Assembly: GCA_937890135.1 (NCBI GenBank)
Contig: CALBYC010000116.1
Coordinates: 1 to 5,059, forward strand
DNA length: 5,059 bases
Direction of reading: 5' to 3'
DNA from: an uncultured Parabacteroides sp.
GTDB taxonomy: Bacteria > Bacteroidota > Bacteroidia > Bacteroidales > Tannerellaceae
The notes beneath the pieces were generated by a model, which made no database searches, had not been told where the DNA came from, and worked only from the letters and a program-made list of their open reading frames with translations. Position numbers and translations under genes: made by a program. Position 1 is the first letter of the stretch; every line of letters starts with the position of its first letter. Shown here piece by piece: positions 1 to 5,059 of the stretch.

Positions 1-26
1 GCTGCGCGGACGTCCCCGTATCTGGT

Positions 27-389
27 GCGAGTAAGTCTATAAGCCGGGTTCTGTACCTTTTGCGAAAGCAAAAAGTGCCTGCCATTTATCTTGTCTTGCT
101 GTCGCCAGCAAGCTTTATCGATCTACCCCTCGGCATCGGACGAGCCGCCCTACGTGCGCCGATATACATGATCTTTCAACCCATAAGGCATACAGCGCTC
201 TCTGTCGCCAGGGAGCCGGTGAGCTCTTACCTCGCCTTTTCACCCTTACCGATGCCGTGGGGCATTGGCGGTTGTTTTCTGTTATGCTACTCAAACCTTG
301 CGGCCTGCTTCCCGTTAAGAAGTATGGTGCCCTGTGTTGCCCGGACTTTCCTCGCATCCTAAACCGGATGAGCGGCAGACCGACAGGCT
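27..389 (-). ncRNA. rnpB: RNase P RNA (M1-type ribozyme), bacterial class A-like
   Basis: This is the catalytic RNA of ribonuclease P, which together with the RnpA protein removes 5' leaders from pre-tRNAs. Read on the minus strand, it shows the universally conserved P4 strands: GAGGAAAGTCCGGGC (353-339) near the 5' end and ACAGAACCCGGCTTAT (54-39) near the 3' end. The conserved core resembling GGTAAGGGTGAAA...GGTAAGAGC lies at 250-216. A P3 hairpin (CATCC/GGATG, 355-370) precedes P4. A terminal P1 helix can be drawn between 384-377 and 38-31 (GTCGGTCT with AGACTTAC, one mismatch), and it sets the approximate ends. A 6-7 bp hairpin at 57-75 just before the 3' P4 strand resembles P19. The length of about 360 nt is normal. 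The exact ends are estimates, uncertain by about 5-10 nt. A Bacteroidetes-type promoter lies directly upstream. The family assignment is very secure. Confidence 0.97.
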
Positions 390-398
390 GCATGGATA

Positions 399-429
399 CA
401 AAGGTATGCTTTTTTTTCCATTGTGGAAA
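399..429 (-). promoter_or_regulatory. Bacteroidetes-type promoter of rnpB
   Basis: On the minus strand, TACCTTTG (406-399) matches the Bacteroides -7 consensus TAnnTTTG exactly. A TTTC (429-426), close to the -33 TTTG element, lies 19 bp upstream, which is within the usual spacing. Initiation a few bases downstream would fall near 390-394, matching the 5' end expected from the P1 helix of the RNase P RNA. The -33 element overlaps a perfect inverted repeat (TTTCCA-TTG-TGGAAA, 415-429). The gap between the transporter stop codon and this promoter shows no intrinsic terminator, so read-through from the transporter could also contribute to transcription. Confidence 0.6.
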
Positions 430-458
430 TAATTTGCATTTCTTTTTATGAATCGGCT

Positions 459-2012
459 TTATTTCATCATCTTGTTTAGCTTGCCGGCGACAAGGAACAT
501 AATGATTGCAGTTATGCCGCTCATGAACACGAAGAGCATGAAAAAGTCGTGCAGGTTGTCTATGGAATATCCCAAGAAGTTTTTGCTGACACCGTTCTCC
601 GGGTAAAAACCGCTTAACATTCCGGCGAATTTGTTAGCTGCCGCGGAGCTAAGATACCAAACGCCCATCAGCAAGGAGGAGAATCTTGCCGGTGACAATT
701 TGTTCACGATGGATAAGCCAATGGGAGAGAGGCAAAGTTCTCCAATCGTGTGAAGCAGATACAGGCTGATGAGCCAAAACATGCTTACTTTGACGTTGTA
801 GTCTACGTCTTTTACCCCTAAAGCTATGATCCAATAGCCTAATGCCAAAAACAGGAGACCGAAGGCTTGTTTGTTGAAATCGTTGGGATCCAGCCCGTAC
901 CGTCCGAGAAACGTCCACAGCCATACGAATACGGGAGCCAAGATTACCACCATGATGGCAGGGAAGGATTGGAAGTAGGACGATGGCATTTCCCATTGTC
1001 CAATCATTCTGTTTGTTTGCTCGTCAGCAAAAAAAGTCAGGGAAACGCCGGCTTGCTCGTATGCCGCCCAGAAAAATATGACGAAAAAAGAGATGGCGTA
1101 GATAATCCCAATATGTTTTTTCTCAGATGTTGTCAGTGTTTTATCCGTAATGATGAAGATGGGGACTACGATTGTAGTCGCATAAATAAGGGAACCGATC
1201 CAGTCTGCTCCGCCGAACGGGCTTCCCTGGTTCCCTTTCCAGTCGTAGGCGAATGATAGCGTCAACAATAAGATGGAGCCTATCAAAGAAATCGTCCGCA
1301 TGTTGAAGTACGACCTCAGCCCCAGCCGCACGGCTTCGTTGCCCTTTTCCTCCTGAACATTCGGCTGTGGCTTAGTCCCTATTGGGTTTCCTTCCGGAGA
1401 TACGAGATAGCGTTTGTTCAATGTTTGGAAAATGATGCCTCCAATCAAAATGCCTATGCAAGCTGCCAGGAATCCCCACCTGAAATCTTCCGGCCGGTTT
1501 GTGTTTCCCAAATAACCGCATACGAGAGGGGCGAATATGGCACCTACATTTACACCCATGTAAAAGATGGTGTATGCGGAATCTTTCCGTTTGTCATTCT
1601 CTTTATACAAACTCCCCACCATGGTCGCTATGTTAGGCTTGAAGAAACCGTTTCCTATGATTAACAGGACCAGCCCACAAATCATCAAAAACTTTGCCAA
1701 CGGTATGTTTTGCAGGTTGGAAGCACTGATGAAAAGTGTGAATTGTCCGATGGCCATCAAGGTGGCACCGGTTAATATCGAACGTCTGTTCCCCCAATAA
1801 CGATCTGCGATGTATCCTCCTATAAGCGGTGTCAGATATACCATTCCTGTATAACTGCCGTAGATTTGGGAAGCCAACTCTTTGTCTAAGAGTAAAGCCT
1901 GTACCATGTATAATGTCAGGATCGCCCTCATTCCGAAATAGCTGAAGCGTTCCCACATTTCTGTTACGAAGAGCAAATAAATGCCTTTTGGTTGTCCTTT
2001 TGTGCTGTTCAT
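459..2012 (-). CDS. POT/PTR-family proton-coupled di/tripeptide transporter
   Basis: An inner-membrane symporter of the major facilitator superfamily that imports small peptides with protons. The product is 517 aa from the preferred start. Visible hallmarks are the ExxERF motif on helix 1 (E18, E21, R22), the loop GGYIADRYWGNRR (65-77), GNGFFKPN with the conserved lysine K125, the PTR2 signature FYMGVNVG (150-157), WAAYEQ on helix 7 (E319), and GELCLSPIGLS on helix 10 (E425). A hydrophilic linker follows about residue 200. The length and hydrophobic pattern fit the 14-helix bacterial form. An in-frame ATG at 2051 would add 13 residues (MIPIKNLIININK). These read like translated AT-rich leader, and that start lies only 20 bp from the terminator stem, so ATG 2012, just before the family-typical QPKG segment, is preferred. 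No strong Shine-Dalgarno is present at either. The upstream terminator suggests independent transcription. The exact substrate is unknown. Confidence 0.93.
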   Translation of the reverse strand: MNSTKGQPKGIYLLFVTEMWERFSYFGMRAILTLYMVQALLLDKELASQIYGSYTGMVYLTPLIGGYIADRYWGNRRSILTGATLMAIGQFTLFISASNLQNIPLAKFLMICGLVLLIIGNGFFKPNIATMVGSLYKENDKRKDSAYTIFYMGVNVGAIFAPLVCGYLGNTNRPEDFRWGFLAACIGILIGGIIFQTLNKRYLVSPEGNPIGTKPQPNVQEEKGNEAVRLGLRSYFNMRTISLIGSILLLTLSFAYDWKGNQGSPFGGADWIGSLIYATTIVVPIFIITDKTLTTSEKKHIGIIYAISFFVIFFWAAYEQAGVSLTFFADEQTNRMIGQWEMPSSYFQSFPAIMVVILAPVFVWLWTFLGRYGLDPNDFNKQAFGLLFLALGYWIIALGVKDVDYNVKVSMFWLISLYLLHTIGELCLSPIGLSIVNKLSPARFSSLLMGVWYLSSAAANKFAGMLSGFYPENGVSKNFLGYSIDNLHDFFMLFVFMSGITAIIMFLVAGKLNKMMK

Positions 2013-2046
2013 TTTGTTGATATTAATAATTAGGTTTTTTATAGGA

Positions 2047-2058
2047 ATCATATATGAT
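2047..2058. repeat. 12-bp perfect palindrome ahead of the transporter gene
   Basis: ATCATATATGAT reads identically on both strands. It lies between the terminator and the preferred transporter start at 2012, and it covers the alternative ATG at 2049-2051. It could be a regulator-binding site in the transporter's promoter or leader. AT-only palindromes also arise by chance in such AT-rich leaders, and no clear TAnnTTTG element could be placed next to it. Confidence 0.35.
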
Positions 2059-2064
2059 ATCCCT

Positions 2065-2106
2065 TAAAAGGGGCTGCGTCAAAACATCCCTTTTGACACA
2101 GCCTCT
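2065..2106 (-). terminator. Intrinsic terminator after the oxidoreductase gene
   Basis: On the minus strand GGCTGTGTCAAAA (2103-2091) pairs with TTTTGACGCAGCC (2084-2072) across the six-base loop GGGATG. This gives 13 consecutive pairs with one G-U wobble, followed by CCTTTTAA as the U-run. The stem starts about 20 nt after the oxidoreductase stop codon. The plus strand has only one mismatch in the stem but no good T-run after it, so the minus strand is the likely direction. It should largely separate the oxidoreductase transcript from the transporter gene. Confidence 0.75.
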
Positions 2107-2122
2107 TCGCATGACAATAGGG

Positions 2123-3289
2123 TTATTCAATCCAGTCTTGCCATTTTTGCTCGTCGTTGTAGCCAGCAGCGACCATCGTTTCAATGAATTGCATGCCTCT
2201 TACTCCGTCGTGAACAGTTGGAAAGTCTAACATTTCGACTGTCGGCTTTTCTCCATTTTTCTTGGCTTTGACTGTCAATGCGAAATTTCTGTAAATGTTG
2301 GAGAATGCCTCGATGAATCCTTCCGGATGCCCGGCAGGAGTCCTTGTGTTCCAAAGTGCCAGATCGCTCAAATAGCCATTGTTGCCGATTTGCAGGACTT
2401 CGGCCGGCCGGTTGCCCCACTTCAAAGTTAGCGTGTTCGGCTGCATTTGTTGCCATTCCAATCCTCCTTTTTCCCCATAAATGCGGACACGGATGTTGTT
2501 CGCTTCGCCTGTTCCTATTTGCGTTGCGGTCAGTACTCCGGCAACACCATTTTCATACCTGAAGAATGCTGCGCTATCGTCATCTACGGGCCTTCCGGGT
2601 GCAAAAGAATGGAGGTCGGCACAAATTTGTTCGACTTTGAGCCCAGTTATGTATTCACTTAGATGCCATGCGTGAGTACCGATGTCCCCCACGCATCCCG
2701 CTTTGCCTGTCAGTTTAGGGTTCGTACGCCATCCTGCATTGTTTCCTCCTTGCAGTTCGATTCTTTCAGAAAGCCATCCTTGCGTGTACTCAACGTATAC
2801 CCTGCGCAGCTTTCCTAATTCACCATTAGCTATGCGCATTTTGGCTTCTTTAACAGCCGGATAAGCAGAATAAACATGGGTCAAGGCCAAGGTCAATCCT
2901 GTTTCTTCTACTTTTTTTTCCAGCATTTTTGCTTCTTCCAAAGAGAATGTCATGGGTTTGTCCACAACTACGTTAAACCCTCTTTCTAATGCCATCATGG
3001 CCGGTTCGAAATGCCACTTGTTCGGTGTCACGATCGTTACGAAATCCATCCGTTCGCCTTCGGGCAATGATGCTTCATGTTCAAACATTTCTGTGTAAGA
3101 ATCGTAGATCCTATCGTCCGGCAGGTAGTATGAACGTCCGGAACTTCTGGATATTTCAGGATTTACACTGAAGCAACCACATACCAATTCGATTTGATTC
3201 TCCATGAACGCAGCACGTCGGTGGATTGCTCCGATAAAAGCATCGCTGCCACCGCCAACCATGCCCATTCTTAATTTTCTATTTTCCAT
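2123..3289 (-). CDS. Gfo/Idh/MocA-family NAD(P)-dependent oxidoreductase
   Basis: A 388-aa cytoplasmic dehydrogenase with no signal peptide or lipobox. The N-terminal Rossmann fold has the dinucleotide-binding turn GMVGGG (9-14). The fold continues through VTIVTPN (84-90) to DKP (110-112), the family's usual E/DKP motif with catalytic lysine K111. The C-terminal substrate domain carries GDIGTHAWH (201-209), where D202, H206 and possibly H209 correspond to the usual active-site positions. GHPEGFIEAFSNIYRNFA (320-337) is typical of a sugar/cyclitol dehydrogenase-like subgroup of about 390 aa. Family members oxidise or reduce a hydroxyl/keto group on sugars, inositols or related compounds; the substrate cannot be read from sequence. 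ATG 3289 is chosen because the Rossmann strand begins at residue 6; the only near alternative, Met8, would cut into it. The gene follows the HTCS gene by 119 bp on the same strand and ends at a strong terminator, so it may be a target of that regulator or share its transcript. Confidence 0.92.
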   Translation of the reverse strand: MENRKLRMGMVGGGSDAFIGAIHRRAAFMENQIELVCGCFSVNPEISRSSGRSYYLPDDRIYDSYTEMFEHEASLPEGERMDFVTIVTPNKWHFEPAMMALERGFNVVVDKPMTFSLEEAKMLEKKVEETGLTLALTHVYSAYPAVKEAKMRIANGELGKLRRVYVEYTQGWLSERIELQGGNNAGWRTNPKLTGKAGCVGDIGTHAWHLSEYITGLKVEQICADLHSFAPGRPVDDDSAAFFRYENGVAGVLTATQIGTGEANNIRVRIYGEKGGLEWQQMQPNTLTLKWGNRPAEVLQIGNNGYLSDLALWNTRTPAGHPEGFIEAFSNIYRNFALTVKAKKNGEKPTVEMLDFPTVHDGVRGMQFIETMVAAGYNDEQKWQDWIE

Positions 3290-3352
3290 AATGCTTCTGA
3301 TGTTAAAAATTTAGCAATTAGATATGATTATTATATATTTATTGTTGTTTTC

Positions 3353-3402
3353 ATTCCAACTGGAATGCTCTTATGAAAGAGCAAGGATTCCTTAAAATCC
3401 TT
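3353..3402. repeat. Three directly abutting hairpins between the HTCS and oxidoreductase genes
   Basis: Plus-strand view: ATTCCA-AC-TGGAAT (3353-3366), GCTCTT-ATGA-AAGAGC (3367-3382) and AAGGATT-CCTTAA-AATCCTT (3383-3402). All stems are perfect and no base separates one hairpin from the next. The cluster starts 7 nt after the HTCS stop codon and ends 63 nt before the oxidoreductase start. An alternative pairing of 3362-3366 (GGAAT) with 3387-3391 (ATTCC) would extend the middle hairpin and break the outer two. No U-run follows on the minus strand, so it is not an ordinary terminator for the HTCS gene. On the plus strand the 3383-3402 hairpin runs into a T tract ending at 3406 and could weakly stop antisense transcription. 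Confidence 0.6.
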
Positions 3403-3408
3403 TTTTCG

Positions 3409-5059
3409 TTATTCCTGCGTTTTTTTATCATTCCTCCTTTCTTTAGCATATTGCGAAGGACTGCACCCGAATCTCTTTGTGAATGCAACCCAAAAATAAG
3501 ATTGGTTTTTGAAGCCACACGCTTCCGATATTTCATATATACGCATATCTCCTTTCATCAATAACTCCGCTGCTTTTTTCAATCTAGTTTTATTGATTAG
3601 CTCATTGGGAGTTTCATCACAAATATTTTTTGTCTTCCTGTACAAGCTTTGCCTTGTTATACCTAATAACTCCGCTACCTTCGAGACATCCAATGTCTGG
3701 TCTCCGATATGTTCAATGATGACCTTGTTTAGTTTTTCTAAGAACATATCGTCTTTAGGTGAACTGGAGAATTCGGTTTCCACAGCAGGATGGGATGAAT
3801 AAAATTTGCTGATATTATTTCTGTTAGATAATAAATTCGAAATCTGTGCTATCAATAATTTCGTGGAAAATGGTTTTTCTATATAAGCGTCTGCCCCGGA
3901 TTTCAATCCTTCCAGCTTCGACTGGACTGTCGTTTTGGCGGTCAGTAAAATGGTAGGGATATGGCAAAATTTATCCGTGTTCCGCAAATGCTTTAGTAGT
4001 TCCAATCCATCCATTTCAGGCATCATGATGTCGCTGATGATAAGATGCACATTCGTATTAGATAGGATGTCAAGTGCTTCTTTTCCATTCTTTGCTGTAA
4101 GAATGTTGTAGTAAAGATTGATTTCTTCCGCAATGAACTTGCGTAAATCGGCATTGTCCTCGACAATCAGTATGGTCGCCCAGTCTTTGTGATGAATATA
4201 GTTCTCGTTTCCAGTGTTGTCTGCCGTGTCTTCTATTGTTGGAACTGGTTCGGGCAAATGCATTGGCAGGACTAGGCAGAAGGTCGTAAAAGGACTGCCC
4301 TCTTTCACTAGTTGGAGCGTGCCTTGGTGCATTTCCGCTAATGAACGGGCCAATGGTAATCCTAATCCTGTCCCTAATTTCGGATTTTGCAGATCCGATA
4401 CTCGGTAAAAAGGTTCGAATATTTTATCTTTTACTTCATCAGGTATTTGTTTCCCATCATTTGAAAAGATGAACTTTATGTCATTTTCCTCTTCTGCTAC
4501 TTCTATATTTATATCTTTGTTTGCATATTTGATGGCGTTTGAGAGCAGGTTCATGAATATTTTAGTTATTGCTTCCCTGTCGATAAAAATATAGATACTT
4601 CCTTTTTCACATTTAAAATGTATGCTCTTCTTATTTTCGTCCGCCAATTCCTGGAAGCAGCGGATTTGCTCTTTTAGCAAGCCTATGATGTCTGTACGGA
4701 CAAAGTTAAGCTTATATCCTTCTACTTCTGTTTTTCGGAAATCAAGGAGTTGGTTGACTAATGCCAACAATCTGGATACATTTTTGTCCATTAGGGACAA
4801 GCTTTTTTTCTCGGATTCATTCATGTCGGTAGAATGGAGGAGTTTTTCCAATGGGCTTTTGATCAGAGTCAATGGCGTTCTGATTTCGTGTGCGATGTTG
4901 ATGAAAAAGTCAATTTTTGCTTGGTATAGTTCTTTTTCCTTTTGGTCTTCAAACAATCTCATATTGTAAGACATGGTCCTTTGGGTCTTTTCTCTCCATT
5001 TGTATAGGTAATAAATTAGAATCAGGATAATCCCCAACGTGTATATTAGGCGTGCGTAG
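3409..5059 (-). CDS. Hybrid two-component system sensor/AraC-type regulator (HTCS), C-terminal part
   Basis: A one-protein signalling chain: membrane histidine kinase, receiver and DNA-binding output. It is partial, because the frame is open to the right edge; about 549 residues are visible. Numbering here takes the TTG codon at 5037 as 1. In order there are a membrane helix (up to about residue 13) and a short linker; HisKA with H50 in FINIAHEIRTPL; HATPase with N-box NLLSN (163-167), G1 NDG (193-195), FEPFYR (207-212) and G2 GTGLGL (222-227); a receiver (about 288-405) with acidic pair E293/D294, phospho-acceptor D336 in SDIMMP, T366 and K388; and an AraC-type double HTH (about 436-535). 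All key residues are intact. The family normally has a periplasmic two-propeller plus Y_Y_Y sensor before the helix, expected beyond 5059. The TTG is internal, with in-frame codons reading YARLIYT upstream, so it is not the real start. HTCS proteins usually respond to glycan fragments and activate adjacent carbohydrate genes. The ligand is unknown. Confidence 0.95.
   Translation of the reverse strand, partial: YARLIYTLGIILILIYYLYKWREKTQRTMSYNMRLFEDQKEKELYQAKIDFFINIAHEIRTPLTLIKSPLEKLLHSTDMNESEKKSLSLMDKNVSRLLALVNQLLDFRKTEVEGYKLNFVRTDIIGLLKEQIRCFQELADENKKSIHFKCEKGSIYIFIDREAITKIFMNLLSNAIKYANKDINIEVAEEENDIKFIFSNDGKQIPDEVKDKIFEPFYRVSDLQNPKLGTGLGLPLARSLAEMHQGTLQLVKEGSPFTTFCLVLPMHLPEPVPTIEDTADNTGNENYIHHKDWATILIVEDNADLRKFIAEEINLYYNILTAKNGKEALDILSNTNVHLIISDIMMPEMDGLELLKHLRNTDKFCHIPTILLTAKTTVQSKLEGLKSGADAYIEKPFSTKLLIAQISNLLSNRNNISKFYSSHPAVETEFSSSPKDDMFLEKLNKVIIEHIGDQTLDVSKVAELLGITRQSLYRKTKNICDETPNELINKTRLKKAAELLMKGDMRIYEISEACGFKNQSYFWVAFTKRFGCSPSQYAKERRNDKKTQE

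Noticed and set aside
2..33. A plus-strand frame reading LRGRPRIWCE and stopping at 31-33, which could be the end of a convergent gene overlapping the rnpB 3' end
   Set aside because: Only ten codons are visible and nothing in them is recognisable. The stretch is GC-rich but too short to support a gene.
60..451. Open frames of 64-100 codons on both strands at 60-451
   Set aside because: They lie over the RNase P RNA gene, whose conserved motifs explain the sequence. No protein family is recognisable in them.
649..996. Minus-strand 115-codon frame and plus-strand frames at 867-1256, 1425-1664 and 1567-1800
   Set aside because: All overlap the well-supported transporter in other frames and lack recognisable domains or hydrophobic patterns of their own.
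2061..2073. CCCTT/AAGGG mini-hairpin next to the terminator
   Set aside because: Its two-base loop is too tight to fold well, and its bases form the tail of the larger terminator.
2344..3171. Several plus-strand frames of 60-72 codons
   Set aside because: They are antisense to the oxidoreductase, whose family motifs are intact throughout.
3306..3313. TAAATTTT on the minus strand as a -7 element for the oxidoreductase gene
   Set aside because: It matches seven of eight consensus positions, but no TTTG-like -33 element lies at the right distance and the region is very AT-rich, so the match is not convincing.
4622..4969. Plus-strand 115-codon frame
   Set aside because: It is antisense to the kinase domain of the HTCS, which has all its catalytic motifs, and it resembles no known family.
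5035..5037. TTG at 5037 as the start codon of the HTCS gene
   Set aside because: The frame continues upstream without a stop to the window edge, and the codon falls inside the membrane helix, so it is an internal leucine.

Overview
The window fits a member of the Bacteroidales (Bacteroides/Parabacteroides type). Three things suggest this: a hybrid two-component system (HTCS) protein fusing histidine kinase, receiver and AraC-type DNA-binding domains; a promoter of the TAnnTTTG type ahead of the RNase P RNA gene; and AT-rich translation starts without a clear Shine-Dalgarno sequence. No genus can be assigned from the sequence alone.

All recognised genes lie on the minus strand. In transcription order they are: (1) the C-terminal part of an HTCS sensor/regulator, 5059 to 3409, cut by the right edge; (2) a Gfo/Idh/MocA-family NAD(P)-dependent oxidoreductase, 3289 to 2123; (3) a proton-dependent oligopeptide transporter (POT/PTR family), ending at 459, with its start best placed at 2012; (4) rnpB, the RNase P RNA, about 389 to 27. 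The plus-strand open frames over these genes are shadows. The only stretch of more than 300 bases without a protein gene is 1-458, and rnpB with its promoter fills it.

The intergenic regions carry visible structure. Between the HTCS and oxidoreductase genes, three hairpins abut with no spacer (3353-3402), and an alternative pairing competes with the outer two. Between the oxidoreductase and the transporter lies a strong intrinsic terminator (about 2065-2106), followed by a 12-bp perfect palindrome (2047-2058). Between the transporter and rnpB lies a promoter whose upstream element overlaps a small inverted repeat.

How the genes work together is only partly inferable. HTCS proteins usually sense a periplasmic glycan fragment and activate nearby carbohydrate genes, and the cytoplasmic oxidoreductase could act on a sugar or cyclitol. 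The terminator suggests that the peptide transporter is a separate transcription unit, and rnpB is housekeeping. No SusC/SusD pair, glycoside hydrolase, mobile element, CRISPR array or phage gene is visible. I see no convincing new system here; the most unusual feature is the three-hairpin cluster at 3353-3402.
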